From Nostoc cf. commune SO-36 (GTDB lineage: Bacteria > Cyanobacteriota > Cyanobacteriia > Cyanobacteriales > Nostocaceae): a stretch of DNA of 64,000 nucleotides. The stretch is from the NCBI RefSeq assembly GCF_023734775.1, contig NZ_AP025732.1:930001-994000 (forward strand), read 5' to 3'. This document shows positions 1 to 8,821 of the stretch, piece after piece; positions within the stretch are counted from its first letter, which is position 1; each line of letters opens with the position of its first letter. Below the pieces are notes generated by a model. That model ran no database searches and was not told the origin of the DNA. It worked only from the letters and a program-made list of their open reading frames with translations. The position numbers and the translations under genes are program-made.

Positions 1-129
1 AAGTTAAAGGTCTGGAATTCTCTTCCTCATCCTTCCTCATCTCCCTTATCCCCCTCACTTCTCCCTGAATCAGCGGCCGTTGAGTCACACATTCCGCTAC
101 ACTGAGACTTGGTTTATCTGAAATCAGGC

Positions 130-321
130 ATGGAAATCGGACAAAAGGTTAAAGTCTTTCGTTTGCGCGATCGCGTTTCTGCCCCAGTTGTAAAAAAACT
201 CGGACAAGTGGGTATCATCCAAGGCTACAAAGTCACCGATGGTGCTGGGATCGGTGTAGTGGTGTTGTTTGACGACAATACTTCCACTTGGTTTTTTGAA
301 GATGAAATCAAACCAGTGTAG
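130..321 (+). CDS. petP: Cytochrome b6f-associated small protein PetP-like (DUF2862)
   Basis: This 63-residue soluble protein has the composition of the small cyanobacterial DUF2862 family, which includes PetP (Ssr2998), a peripheral stromal-side subunit of the cytochrome b6f complex. Visible family features are the basic N-terminus MEIGQKVKVFRLRDRVS, a central glycine-rich stretch (VGIIQGYK, GAGIGVVV) and the C-terminal WFFEDEIKPV. The ATG at 130 is preferred over a TTG at 109, because the family begins at about this methionine. The ArsA-like gene starts 118 bp downstream on the same strand, so co-transcription is possible. The family assignment rests on recalled sequence character, not on a search. 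Confidence 0.8.
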   Translation: MEIGQKVKVFRLRDRVSAPVVKKLGQVGIIQGYKVTDGAGIGVVVLFDDNTSTWFFEDEIKPV

Positions 322-439
322 TAAAGAACTCAAAACCTGGTTTTTCTTGGTATCTGAAATTTAAAGCACAGGTTAAGAGTCTTTGTTGAATGCTAAGTTG
401 GAGTTGAAAAGCAAAGGCGGTGAAAAAAGGAATCAAGTA

Positions 440-1540
440 ATGGCTCTAATATTGACATTTTTGGGCAAAGGCGGCACCGCTCGTACCAAAATTGCGATCG
501 CCGCCGCCAAATTATTGGCAAGTCAAGGCAAGCGCGTACTCCTAGCAGGACAAGCAGAACCAACATTGTCAATTCTGCTGAGTACTCCTATTGCTGCCGA
601 TCCGCAGGAAATCGCCCCCAATTTGCAAGTAGTCCAGTTTCAAGCATCTGTACTACTAGAACGCAACTGGGACGAAGTGAAGAAACTTGAGGCGCAATAT
701 CTCCGCACGCCCATATTCAAAGACGTTTTTGGGCAAGAACTGGTGGTATTACCAGGTATGGACAACGCCCTAGCCTTGAATGCTATCCGTGAATATGATG
801 CCAGTGGCAAATATGATGCGATCGTCTACGATGGCACGGGTGACTCTTTAACATTGCGAATGTTGGGTTTGCCAGAATCTCTCAGTTGGTATGTCCGGCG
901 ATTTCGGCAATTATTTGTCAACTCCGATTTAGGGAAGACGATTACTGAATCACCCTTGATTCAACCGTTGATTAGCAGTTTTTTCAATATCAACTGGACA
1001 GCAGATAATTTTGCAGCGCCCACTAACCAAGTCAATAATTTCTTAGAAAAGGGGAGAGCCGCTCTTGCTGATCCCAAGCGTCTCGTTGCTTTCTTAGTGA
1101 CTACAGGAGATCCCATTGAGGTAGCAAATGCTCGTTATTTGTGGGGTAGCGCTCAACAAATTGGTTTAACTGTCGGTGGTGTTCTGTTTGTATCTACGCC
1201 GACGAATGCCAACCTGTTAGAGGAATTTATACCCCTACCTGTGAACGTCGTTCCCGACTCACCTACAGGTGACTGGCAACCACTAATAGACGCTTTACCC
1301 AACTTTGAAGCACAAGCATTACAGGCTCCCAAACCAATTGAAATAGACATCCACAATCGTCAAGTACGCTTATTCTTGCCAGGTTTTGACAAAAAGCAAG
1401 TGAAGCTTACCCAATATGGGCCAGAAGTTACGGTAGAAGCAGGAGACCAGAGGCGCAATATTCCCTTACCCCCGGCTCTAAGCGGCAGACCCGTTGCTGG
1501 AGCAAAGTTTCAAAATAATTATTTGATAATTTCGTTTTAA
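440..1540 (+). CDS. ArsA/Get3-like ATPase with C-terminal alpha-crystallin-like domain (Get3d type)
   Basis: The protein has 366 residues counted from the ATG at 440; an upstream TTG at 383 would only add a low-complexity tail. The N-terminal region begins with MALILTFLGKGGTARTK, a deviant Walker A of the ArsA/Get3/SIMIBI class. The invariant GKT/GKS portion reads ART, so both the glycine and the second lysine are changed. The last ~70 residues (from about QAPKPIEIDI) form a beta-rich domain with IRQVRLFLPGF-like character and resemble the alpha-crystallin/HSP20-type domain of photosynthetic Get3 paralogues. In the family, dimeric ATPases bind hydrophobic client segments. Nucleotide use here needs testing because of the altered P-loop. 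The gene lies just downstream of petP. Confidence 0.8.
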   Translation: MALILTFLGKGGTARTKIAIAAAKLLASQGKRVLLAGQAEPTLSILLSTPIAADPQEIAPNLQVVQFQASVLLERNWDEVKKLEAQYLRTPIFKDVFGQELVVLPGMDNALALNAIREYDASGKYDAIVYDGTGDSLTLRMLGLPESLSWYVRRFRQLFVNSDLGKTITESPLIQPLISSFFNINWTADNFAAPTNQVNNFLEKGRAALADPKRLVAFLVTTGDPIEVANARYLWGSAQQIGLTVGGVLFVSTPTNANLLEEFIPLPVNVVPDSPTGDWQPLIDALPNFEAQALQAPKPIEIDIHNRQVRLFLPGFDKKQVKLTQYGPEVTVEAGDQRRNIPLPPALSGRPVAGAKFQNNYLIISF

Positions 1541-1655
1541 GTTATAGGAATGGGGAGTGGGGTATGGGGCATTGAAAATAGGAGAACTCTTGCAAAAGTT
1601 TTTTGTGATTTTTGTGATGTGAAGCAGGGCTTGGCCTTTTGCTTCGTATTGTTTA

Positions 1656-1712
1656 CCCGAATTAATAATTCCAGATCAAGTCTGTAATGGTGCTTCAGTA
1701 TTGAAGCAAAGC
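1656..1712 (+). repeat. Left arm of ~57-bp inverted repeat bracketing the giant gene
   Basis: This stretch matches the reverse complement of 6581-6636 with about five differences including one single-base gap. The shared core contains AGATCAAGTCT and AATGGTGCTTCAGT. The two arms lie just outside the 3' and 5' sides of the 1775-6079 gene and point towards each other. They may be ends of a mobile segment or two copies of a dispersed repeat. Confidence 0.85.
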
Positions 1713-1744
1713 GGTAGCCGCACGAGCGTGCGGCTACCGCTTTG
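1707..1744. terminator. Perfect 18-bp-arm hairpin, possible bidirectional terminator
   Basis: Arms CAAAGCGGTAGCCGCACG and CGTGCGGCTACCGCTTTG flank a 2-nt loop. The hairpin sits between the 3' ends of the convergent ArsA-like gene (+) and the giant surface-protein gene (-). There is no clear U-tract, so it could equally be a dispersed palindromic repeat. It overlaps the end of the left inverted-repeat arm. Confidence 0.5.
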
Positions 1745-1774
1745 CCTAATTTGCCTAGCAGCGAGACTTAGTTT

Positions 1775-4700
1775 CTATGCCTCGGGTATGTCAGAAGTAT
1801 TTAAATCTGCCACAAAAGACTTCAAGTCCCAGGTTCCCACTACGTCAGGGAGTAAATAGGTTTCTAAATACAGATTGCTGCTGAAGTCACCACTCATCTT
1901 CCAGATCGCCTCCTTATGAGCCGGCTTGTTATACCAGAGAATATCGGGCGTGCCGTCCCTGTTGAAGTCAGCAATGCCCACAATCTGCCAATTCTGATCA
2001 GTCACCTGGGGAATGTAGGAGCCTCCTAGACGGCTCGCCTCGCCATTGCTCTGCTTCGCCATCTGCCAAATGGCGTTTTCTCCGCTTGCCTGATTACGCC
2101 ATACGATGTCAGATGTACCGTCGTCGTTGAAGTCAGCAATGCCTGCAATCTGCCAGTTTGTATCCGTTACTGGGGTAATGAAGTAGCCGGTTTCACGCGT
2201 CACGCCATTCATTTGCCAAATCGCGTTCTCCCCGGTTTTCACGTTGCGCCAGAGAATATCAGGTGTACTGTCGCCGCTGAAGTTAGCCGTGCCTGCAATC
2301 TGCCAGTTTGTATCCGCTACTGGGTCAATGAAGTAGCCGGTTTCACGCGTCACGCCATTCATCTGCCAAATCGCGTTCTCCCCGGTTTTCATATTGCGCC
2401 AGAGAATATCAGGTGTACTGTCCCTGTTGAAGTCAGCGGTAGTGACAATCTGCCAGTTTACGTCAACCTGGGGAAGGGTATGGGTGGTTTCGTAACCCGT
2501 GCTATTCATCTCCCAAATGGTGTTCGCCCCAGTTACTTGGTTACGCCAAAGAATATCAGCAATGCCATCATTATTGAAATCGGCTGTGCTTGCTGCGATC
2601 TGCCAGGCTGGGTCAGCCACGCTAGGTAGGTAGTAACCGCTTTGGAAGGTAAAGCCATCCAGTTGCCAAACAGCATTCAGCCCATCGCTACTATTGTAGC
2701 GCCACAGCAGATCGGACAACGATCTCACACTGGTGTTGAGGGCAGCAGGTGTGCCACTTGAAATTGCCGTTGTGCCACCGTTGATCGTCGTGTTTACCGT
2801 CACTCGTGTAGTGCCATTCGTAAACCCACCACTATAGGAGTTATCAAGGGCGCGTACTGTTAAGCCAGGGGGAGTGCCGTTATAGCCAGTGGCCGGGATA
2901 AAGCGCACCAGTGTGCTAGCAGAGAGTGCCAGGGCGGTGGCATCATCGGCAACTGCACCGACGCTTGTCCAGGTAGTGCCGTCAATCGAGTATTCCCATT
3001 GACCTTGTTGTGTAGTCGCAGTGTTGCCAACGATCGCTAACCCACTCAGACTAGTATCCGTATCAGGGTCACTAAACAGACTGCCAAATAAGCTACTGAG
3101 CTTGCTACCGCCGGGGTTAGTGGTGTTTTGTGCCACCTCTGCTAGTGTTGCATTGCCCAAGGTGGGGGCATCGTTGACTGCGCTCACGGTGATGGTAAAG
3201 GTTTGTAGCATCGACATATCAACACCGTCGTTATCTGTGCCACCGCTATCTTTGACCACAACATCGAAGGTGGAAATCCCGGAGGCGTTGGGAGCGGCGG
3301 TGTAGGTGAGGGTGCCATTGGGAGCAACCGTTGGAGCCACGGTAAACAAGCTAGCGTTGCTGAGGTTGCTGACGGTGTAAGTGGCAGTTTGCTCGGTTTC
3401 AGCAGTGTTGCCGCCGGGGTTAAAGGTAGCCCAGTTGCTCACGGTTTGCAGTTCAGCATCCTCCAGAGTCGTTACGGGGTTAGTGGCGGTGAAATTAGGG
3501 GCATCGTTGACGGGGGTGATGTTGATCGTGAGGCTAGCGTTGGTAGTTAGGGCGGGGTCGGGTGTGTTGCCGTTATCGTTGATGCTGACTCCCAAAGTGA
3601 GGGCAGCGTTGGAGTCCACCATTGTTAGGTAGGTTAGTTTGCTGGCTGCAATGAACGCGTTGATGTTGGCGATCGTGCCGTTCAGGGTGAGGCTACTGGA
3701 TGTGCCGCCGACGGTGACTCCGCCGCCTTGCATAGCAGCCAGGGTTCCTGCCGGCACGCTGAAGGTGGCGGTGACGCTGCCATCACCGGCATCGACATCG
3801 GCAAACGTGATGCCTGTGATGGGAGTGGCAATGTCTTCTACGACGGTGACGCTGCTAGCGTCAGAAGGAGTGATTACTGAGGAATCGTCAACGGCAGTGA
3901 CGTTGATCGTGCTAGTGCTTGTAGCCTGCTGATCGGAGTTGTAGTTGATGGTGTAAGTAACAGCGCGAGTAGTGGTGCTAGGCGCGTCGCTGAGGTCGCT
4001 ATAAACCACCTGCTGGAGTGCTGCCTGATATTTAGCAGCCGTGTCTGTGCCGCTGAGGGCGAGTACGCCAGATGTGGTGTTGTAGCCCCAGGTAATGCTG
4101 GAGCCTGCGATCGTGCCACTGGTGCCACTCTGCCCTTGAATGCCGAGGCGATCTTCAGTACTGCTAAACCCATTACCAATGCTGACCGTTGCACCGTTGA
4201 TAGCTGGGGCGGCGGCACCACCAACGATCATCGCTGTCGGAGCAATCGCGATCGGCGAAGCGTTTTCAACGTAGGTGGATGATCCAGTAGTAGATAGAGA
4301 GTAATCGTTGTCTACGATCGTTGTTGTGAAAACATTATTCTGAGGACTCAGTTGAGCACCACCCATCGGCGTTCCCATTGTCACCACAGCCGTTTTATTA
4401 GACCCGGCTATTAAGTTATCAATCGGATTCAGGGTGATGCTACCAGTCAGTTGTTGTGGCAAAATTGTGATCTTACTGTCAGACAGTGTGTAGTCTGTTC
4501 CGTTCGTCGCTGTTCCCGATAGCGTAACTGGTACTGTAACGGTATTGGAAGTTACAGCATCAATCTGTGCTGTGAGATTTAGACTAGTTGCTCCTTCACT
4601 GACTGAGCCATTACTACTGGTAAAGTTGACCAACGGGATGTAAGCGGCATTATTGTACGTGTTAACATCCAGCCCTGTGATTTCATGGATGTTGGTTTGG

Positions 4701-6079
4701 GAGCCAGTGGAGGCGGAGAAACCGAACTTGAACGTGGATGGCAGTGCCCCATTCGTGGCAACGACATTGTAATTTTTCAGTGCGGCTGGAGTTTCGTTAT
4801 TGTCTAAGAAATCTCCGTCATTGTTCAAATCAATTTTGAGGGATAACAGTCCTGCTGGTGTCAAATCAATCTGCACCTTCTTCTGAGCATTCGATCGGCT
4901 GTTACCTGGAGTGTCAATACCTTGTGTAAGCGTTGCCGTTCCCGCCAAGTACTTATAGCCTGTTGCTTCACTGCCCCGAACCGCAATAGAATCAGCTCTT
5001 TGACCCGGACCACCGACACCATATTCGCTGCTAGAGAAATTACCAAACTCGTCAAAGCCAATGCCAAGGTAGCCGCCGACAAGACCAGATCCGACGCTGC
5101 TACTGGAATAGCCGAGCGATCCTCCAACGGCACCTGCCTTAGTCGGGTTGGCATTGCCATTAATGAGGAAGAAGCTGATGCCATCTGCACCATTGCCACC
5201 ATAGGCATTAATGTTGAACGTAATGGAAAGACCACTGGTGGCGTTAATGGGACGGTTGTAGATCACAAAGGATGCCTGACTTGTGGCAGCAGAGGTTAAC
5301 CGCAAGGCACCTGACCCAACCGCATCTAAGCCACCACCACCGGGTATGCCGCCTGTCGATGCTGCTGCTGTAGAGCGGGCAGTCAGGGACGGTTGCGTGC
5401 CTGTTGTGTTGTAGATCCACGAGAGGTTCGTGACATCACTGCCCTTGAAGGTTTCACCTAGAATGTTCAGATCGTAGGCATAGGCAGAGGTAACTTTGGA
5501 GTCAAAGACGAGGGGCGACTCAATGTTACCAGTAGTCACTTCCAGATTCCAGTCGCCATCCTTACCTGTCAGATTATTGGAGGCGGCAACATCGGCCCCA
5601 GTAATCTGGCTGATGTTTTGGACAAACGCCTGACCGAGTTGGCCTTCGGCAACGTTACAGCCATAAAACAAAATATCCGCATCGTTTGTCAGCGCTTTGC
5701 TCCAGGTTTTTAACTGAGCTGCGTACTGAGGCAGATCGGTCAGGTTAAGGACGCTGCTGCCAAAATCCACTCCCCCCGCTTCCCCGTGGGAAACGATATG
5801 CAAACTGGCGATGTTTTGCCGCCCCAGCAGGGTGTTGGTAATCTGGGTAACAGCATCCTCCCCCGGATCAAGCACATGGATCTCCGTGCCCGTAGTCACA
5901 CCCGCCAGCAATTGCTCATAGTCTGTCACTGATCTATCGACAAACAAGAGAGATTGGTTGGATTGTCCCAGTCCTGTTAAAGAACTTGTCAAGCTGCCTT
6001 CGTCCAAGGCAGGTGCAGGGCTGTTTTTAGATAGCACATCAGTAGAAGACGTACCCAACTGGGGAAGCTCAAAGGACAT
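1775..6079 (-). CDS. Giant multidomain surface/secreted protein: DUF4347, lectin-like, Calx-beta, cadherin-like and FG-GAP repeats
   Basis: The protein has 1434 residues from the ATG at 6079, which is preceded by a GGAGAG ribosome-binding site; a start at 6133 lacks this. The order is: DUF4347 domain (~residues 35-200, motifs HIVSHGEAGG and ILFYGCNVAEG); an L-type-lectin-like beta domain (~205-490, GADGISFFLING, GFDEFGNF); a Calx-beta motif (~500-600, TNGTDYTLSDSKITI); several Ig/cadherin-like repeats with NDAPN/NDAPT linkers (~600-1110); and at least six C-terminal FG-GAP/VCBS-type repeats (ADFNxDGxxDILWRN). Acidic DxNxDG loops suggest calcium binding. No classical signal peptide is seen. 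Such proteins are typically type I-secreted adhesins, which is inference here. Two C-terminal repeat units are nearly identical at DNA level. Confidence 0.85.
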   Translation of the reverse strand: MSFELPQLGTSSTDVLSKNSPAPALDEGSLTSSLTGLGQSNQSLLFVDRSVTDYEQLLAGVTTGTEIHVLDPGEDAVTQITNTLLGRQNIASLHIVSHGEAGGVDFGSSVLNLTDLPQYAAQLKTWSKALTNDADILFYGCNVAEGQLGQAFVQNISQITGADVAASNNLTGKDGDWNLEVTTGNIESPLVFDSKVTSAYAYDLNILGETFKGSDVTNLSWIYNTTGTQPSLTARSTAAASTGGIPGGGGLDAVGSGALRLTSAATSQASFVIYNRPINATSGLSITFNINAYGGNGADGISFFLINGNANPTKAGAVGGSLGYSSSSVGSGLVGGYLGIGFDEFGNFSSSEYGVGGPGQRADSIAVRGSEATGYKYLAGTATLTQGIDTPGNSRSNAQKKVQIDLTPAGLLSLKIDLNNDGDFLDNNETPAALKNYNVVATNGALPSTFKFGFSASTGSQTNIHEITGLDVNTYNNAAYIPLVNFTSSNGSVSEGATSLNLTAQIDAVTSNTVTVPVTLSGTATNGTDYTLSDSKITILPQQLTGSITLNPIDNLIAGSNKTAVVTMGTPMGGAQLSPQNNVFTTTIVDNDYSLSTTGSSTYVENASPIAIAPTAMIVGGAAAPAINGATVSIGNGFSSTEDRLGIQGQSGTSGTIAGSSITWGYNTTSGVLALSGTDTAAKYQAALQQVVYSDLSDAPSTTTRAVTYTINYNSDQQATSTSTINVTAVDDSSVITPSDASSVTVVEDIATPITGITFADVDAGDGSVTATFSVPAGTLAAMQGGGVTVGGTSSSLTLNGTIANINAFIAASKLTYLTMVDSNAALTLGVSINDNGNTPDPALTTNASLTINITPVNDAPNFTATNPVTTLEDAELQTVSNWATFNPGGNTAETEQTATYTVSNLSNASLFTVAPTVAPNGTLTYTAAPNASGISTFDVVVKDSGGTDNDGVDMSMLQTFTITVSAVNDAPTLGNATLAEVAQNTTNPGGSKLSSLFGSLFSDPDTDTSLSGLAIVGNTATTQQGQWEYSIDGTTWTSVGAVADDATALALSASTLVRFIPATGYNGTPPGLTVRALDNSYSGGFTNGTTRVTVNTTINGGTTAISSGTPAALNTSVRSLSDLLWRYNSSDGLNAVWQLDGFTFQSGYYLPSVADPAWQIAASTADFNNDGIADILWRNQVTGANTIWEMNSTGYETTHTLPQVDVNWQIVTTADFNRDSTPDILWRNMKTGENAIWQMNGVTRETGYFIDPVADTNWQIAGTANFSGDSTPDILWRNVKTGENAIWQMNGVTRETGYFITPVTDTNWQIAGIADFNDDGTSDIVWRNQASGENAIWQMAKQSNGEASRLGGSYIPQVTDQNWQIVGIADFNRDGTPDILWYNKPAHKEAIWKMSGDFSSNLYLETYLLPDVVGTWDLKSFVADLNTSDIPEA
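2141..2440 (-). repeat. Two near-identical 150-bp tandem units inside the FG-GAP region
   Basis: The unit starting GCCTGCAATCTGCCAG at 2141 recurs at 2291 with only scattered substitutions, a period of 150 bp (50 codons). It encodes the repeat DTNWQIAG...WRNxKTGENAIWQMNGVTRETGYF twice. The neighbouring repeats of the same family are clearly more diverged. This points to a recent in-frame duplication or gene conversion. Confidence 0.85.
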
Positions 6080-6400
6080 TGTGTTTCTCTCCAAGAAGAA
6101 AGTAGAAGACAACATCATAACCACATCGTACACTGATGATATCCGTGTACGAATAAAATAATGCTACTTTTGTTAATACGTGTTTAGTCTTAAATTTGTA
6201 TAAGTTTTTGAGTATAAAACAAAGCATAAATAAAGTTTTAGTGTGACTGACATGATGCGTAATAAATTTATACGTAAACGTATTTAGCCTTCTCTAAGAG
6301 ACGCTACTAAAAAAGCATTGCCTACCGAAAAATTGTGTTTTCGATCCGAATTTGAGCAAAATTTTAAGTAATATTACTTATTTTAAAATGGTATATAAGC

Positions 6401-6419
6401 CAATACGGTTCGGTTAAGG
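6401..6419 (+). repeat. Solo copy of a MITE terminal repeat
   Basis: CAATACGGTTCGGTTAAGG is identical to the left terminal repeat of the small element at 42306-42377. No matching right end is visible nearby, so this is a truncated or solo copy. Confidence 0.7.
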
Positions 6420-6580
6420 CTAAAAACTCTTTATCAAAATCAATTTTTTGAACGTAGACGCAAACGCGAGAACGTCTCCAAGAGTTACGGCTTGCCGCAG
6501 GCTACATCTCGTAGAGAAGCCGTCTAGAGGTAGTTGATATGATAATATGCTCCATATTCTCGTGAGGTGGAGCTTTCCTT

Positions 6581-6636
6581 GCTTTGCTACAACACTGAAG
6601 CACCATTAAGACTTGATCTAGAATTATTAATTTGGG
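6581..6636 (-). repeat. Right arm of ~57-bp inverted repeat bracketing the giant gene
   Basis: This is the reverse complement of 1656-1712 with about five differences. It lies ~500 bp upstream of the giant gene start. See the left arm for interpretation. Confidence 0.85.
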
Positions 6637-6718
6637 AGAACGCCCAGGTTTTTTATGAGTAGTTTTTTTGTTTAAGGACTTGCAGAAAATAAATTATCGC
6701 AAATTATTTGTAGATTTC

Positions 6719-6744
6719 TAGGGGCGCAAGGCCTTGCGCCCCTA
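6719..6744. repeat. Perfect 26-bp palindrome (GGGGCGCAAGG/CCTTGCGCCCC type)
   Basis: The sequence is self-complementary over its whole length and is followed by CGACGGG. A related palindrome followed by the same CCCCTACGAC string occurs at 34759-34779. These look like members of a dispersed cyanobacterial palindromic repeat family. Confidence 0.8.
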
Positions 6745-7004
6745 CGACGGGATATTTTTTTAACTGGAAGTCCCTTAACTCATAGGAACCATTAACTAAT
6801 AATTTCTCCGACTAACTCCTGTAAGTTGTTTAAATTTCGTGGAAGATGGTTTTCTGGCTAATGCTCAATGCCCCTCATGAGTGCTGTTAGCGAATAGCTA
6901 AGATTTAGCCCGTATCGAGTAGAAAATCTCACTTCTTTACTCAGAACTGGGAACATAGAAAAGAGGAACTGTTTTGCCCAATGCCTTATTAATCAGTAAA
7001 TTTT

Positions 7005-8048
7005 ATGTCAGAATTAACTCCCATTACCCCAGACCCCAACCCATCTGAGGCAATAGACTCAGTGGCAAATAATCTCAATGAGCAAGCAACATCTGCCGAT
7101 CGCAATGCGAAAGCTAGGCAGCTACTGGGAATGAAAGGTGCTGCTGCTGGGGAAACTTCAATTTGGAAAATTCGTTTGCAGCTAATGAAGCCGATTACCT
7201 GGATTCCCCTGATTTGGGGGGTAGTCTGTGGTGCGGCTTCTTCTGGTAACTATATTTGGACGCTGGAAAATGTGTTGAAGGTAGCAGCCTGTATGCTGCT
7301 GGCTGGGCCATTGATGACAGGTTACACCCAAATCCTCAACGATTACTACGATCGCGAAATCGATGCCATCAATGAACCCTATCGCCCAATTCCCTCTGGG
7401 GCAATTCCCCTACCCCAGGTAATTATTCAGATTTGGGTATTACTGATTGCTGGCTATGGTTTGGCATTTGCACTAGATGTTTGGTCTGGTCATGAATTCC
7501 CAACAATTACAGCGATCGCAATTATCGGTTCTTTCATCGCCTACATTTATTCTGCACCTCCCCTGAAACTCAAGCAAAACGGTTGGCTAGGTAGCTACGC
7601 CTTGGGTGCAAGCTATATCACCCTGCCTTGGTCTACAGGACACGCTTTGTTTGGTGAACTGAATTCCACAATTGTGATTTTGACAATGTTCTACAGCTTG
7701 GCTGGATTGGGTATTGCCATTGTTAATGATTTTAAGAGTGTAGAAGGCGATCGCCAGCTAGGGTTACAGTCACTACCTGTAATGTTTGGCATTACTACTG
7801 CGGCATGGATTTGTGTAGTAACAATTGATGTCTTTCAAGGATTTATTGCAGCTTATCTAGTCAGCATTCATGAAAATTTGTATGCAACAATACTAGTACT
7901 GTTAATAATTCCACAAATCACCTTGCAGGATATGTATTTTCTACGCGACCCTGTGAAGAACGATGTTAAGTACCAAGCCAGCGCCCAACCGTTTCTTGTT
8001 TTGGGAATGCTGGTAACAGGTTTAGCGCTGGGTCATGCTGGCATTTAA
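7005..8048 (+). CDS. chlG: Chlorophyll synthase ChlG
   Basis: The enzyme attaches the phytyl/geranylgeranyl tail to chlorophyllide in thylakoid or plasma membranes, the last step of chlorophyll a synthesis. The 347-residue length is typical. The prenyltransferase motif NDYYDREIDAINEPYRPIPS lies at ~120-140, a second aspartate-rich motif NDFKSVEGDR at ~245, and about eight to nine hydrophobic segments follow the polar N-terminus. The ATG at 7005 is the family-like start. The gene stands alone on the + strand, followed by a possible terminator hairpin and an IS-like remnant. Confidence 0.97.
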   Translation: MSELTPITPDPNPSEAIDSVANNLNEQATSADRNAKARQLLGMKGAAAGETSIWKIRLQLMKPITWIPLIWGVVCGAASSGNYIWTLENVLKVAACMLLAGPLMTGYTQILNDYYDREIDAINEPYRPIPSGAIPLPQVIIQIWVLLIAGYGLAFALDVWSGHEFPTITAIAIIGSFIAYIYSAPPLKLKQNGWLGSYALGASYITLPWSTGHALFGELNSTIVILTMFYSLAGLGIAIVNDFKSVEGDRQLGLQSLPVMFGITTAAWICVVTIDVFQGFIAAYLVSIHENLYATILVLLIIPQITLQDMYFLRDPVKNDVKYQASAQPFLVLGMLVTGLALGHAGI

Positions 8049-8049
8049 C

Positions 8050-8396
8050 GTGTCGCGGAAGTCCCCACCTTCAATGTACTCATAAGGTGGGGATTGTGAG
8101 CGGGGGATGTATGACGAATCCCCAAAATTTTCTGGTAAGATATACACTGTCTTGACCCTTCGGGTTCAAAATCGCTCTACTTGGGGAGACCCCAAGACCG
8201 CGTTTTTCACCATCAATGCCCCAAGCGAAAACCAAGCTAATAGGTATATGTTGCAAGAGAAAAATTTGGGTCTTGGGAACCAGGACTCCTGCCCTTGGAG
8301 GGAATGTCAGACCAAAAAAACTACAGAGTTTTAGAGGCTATTCCTGATGAATTGGGAAGCTCAGACTTCAGCCGTAGGCAAGTCTAAGTAGTTCAC
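8050..8396 (+). mobile_element. IS200/IS605-family remnant (end sequences and scrap of tnpB tail)
   Basis: The right part ends with GGGAAGCTC, a small hairpin (AGACTT 8363-8368 with AAGTCT 8380-8385) and GTTCAC, the layout of an IS605-type right end. Just upstream, one reading frame gives LGTRTPALGG...KKLQSFRGYS and a stop at ~8343, which looks like the C-terminal tail of cyanobacterial TnpB. No TnpB catalytic or zinc-ribbon region remains, so this is a deleted element. A 75-codon frame at 8107-8334 overlaps it and I do not regard it as a gene. The assignment rests on remembered element architecture. Confidence 0.42.
8063..8092 (+). terminator. Hairpin after chlG
   Basis: CCCCACCTT and AAGGTGGGG form a 9-bp stem with a 12-nt loop 15 bp after the chlG stop. 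No U-run follows, so it may instead be the left-end hairpin of the IS200/IS605-like remnant that begins here. Confidence 0.45.
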
Positions 8397-8474
8397 TATA
8401 CTTCTCAGTAGAGTTATGAATTAGGAGTTAGGAGTTAATATACTTCTAACTCCTAATTTGTATCACCAAATACC

Positions 8475-8762
8475 GTGCTAGAACTTATATTTTTCCTCAT
8501 TCACGCGATTCAACCTTTCCTAATCCCAATATGTTTTATCACTGCTTGGACTGTAACTATTCTCGTTATGTTGAGTCTCTGGACGGCGGCGCGAGATAGT
8601 GTGACTACAGCCAAACTTATGCATCAAATTCCCTGTAGTGGTTGCCAATTTTTTACCGACAATTACCGTCTTAAATGTACTGTACGCCCATCTATTGCCA
8701 ATACAGAAGAAGCGATCGATTGTCGTGACTATCAACCCAAGACTAATCCCTATATGTATTAA
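8475..8762 (+). CDS. Small one-TM protein with cysteine-rich tail, unknown function
   Basis: The 95-residue product begins at a GTG. It has a hydrophobic N-terminus (IFFLIHAIQPFLIP then FITAWTVTILVMLSLW), suggesting one or two membrane passes. A soluble tail carries spaced cysteines (CSGCQFF, LKCTV, IDCRDY). The four-cysteine pattern could bind a metal or form disulfides. No Shine-Dalgarno is obvious. I do not recognise a named family; conserved small proteins of this type occur in Nostocales. Confidence 0.6.
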   Translation: MLELIFFLIHAIQPFLIPICFITAWTVTILVMLSLWTAARDSVTTAKLMHQIPCSGCQFFTDNYRLKCTVRPSIANTEEAIDCRDYQPKTNPYMY

Positions 8763-8821
8763 GAATTGGGGACTGGGGGAGATGAGGGAGACAAGGGCAA
8801 AAAGGCAATGACAAATGACTA

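Larger units (their letters stand above)
6080..7004. other. Long gene-free region with repeats between giant gene and chlG
   Basis: I see no convincing coding frame in these 925 bp. The first ~300 bp are AT-rich and should hold the promoter of the leftward giant gene. The rest contains a solo CAATACGGTTCGGTTAAGG repeat end (6401-6419), dispersed repeat sequence around 6450-6530, the right inverted-repeat arm, a 26-bp palindrome and the chlG upstream region. Confidence 0.6.

Noticed and set aside
2213..3932. Several + strand frames inside the giant gene
   Set aside because: They are antisense shadows of the repetitive surface-protein gene.
8107..8334. 75-codon frame after chlG
   Set aside because: It overlaps the IS200/IS605-like remnant; a different frame there looks like a TnpB tail, and the composition resembles no known protein.
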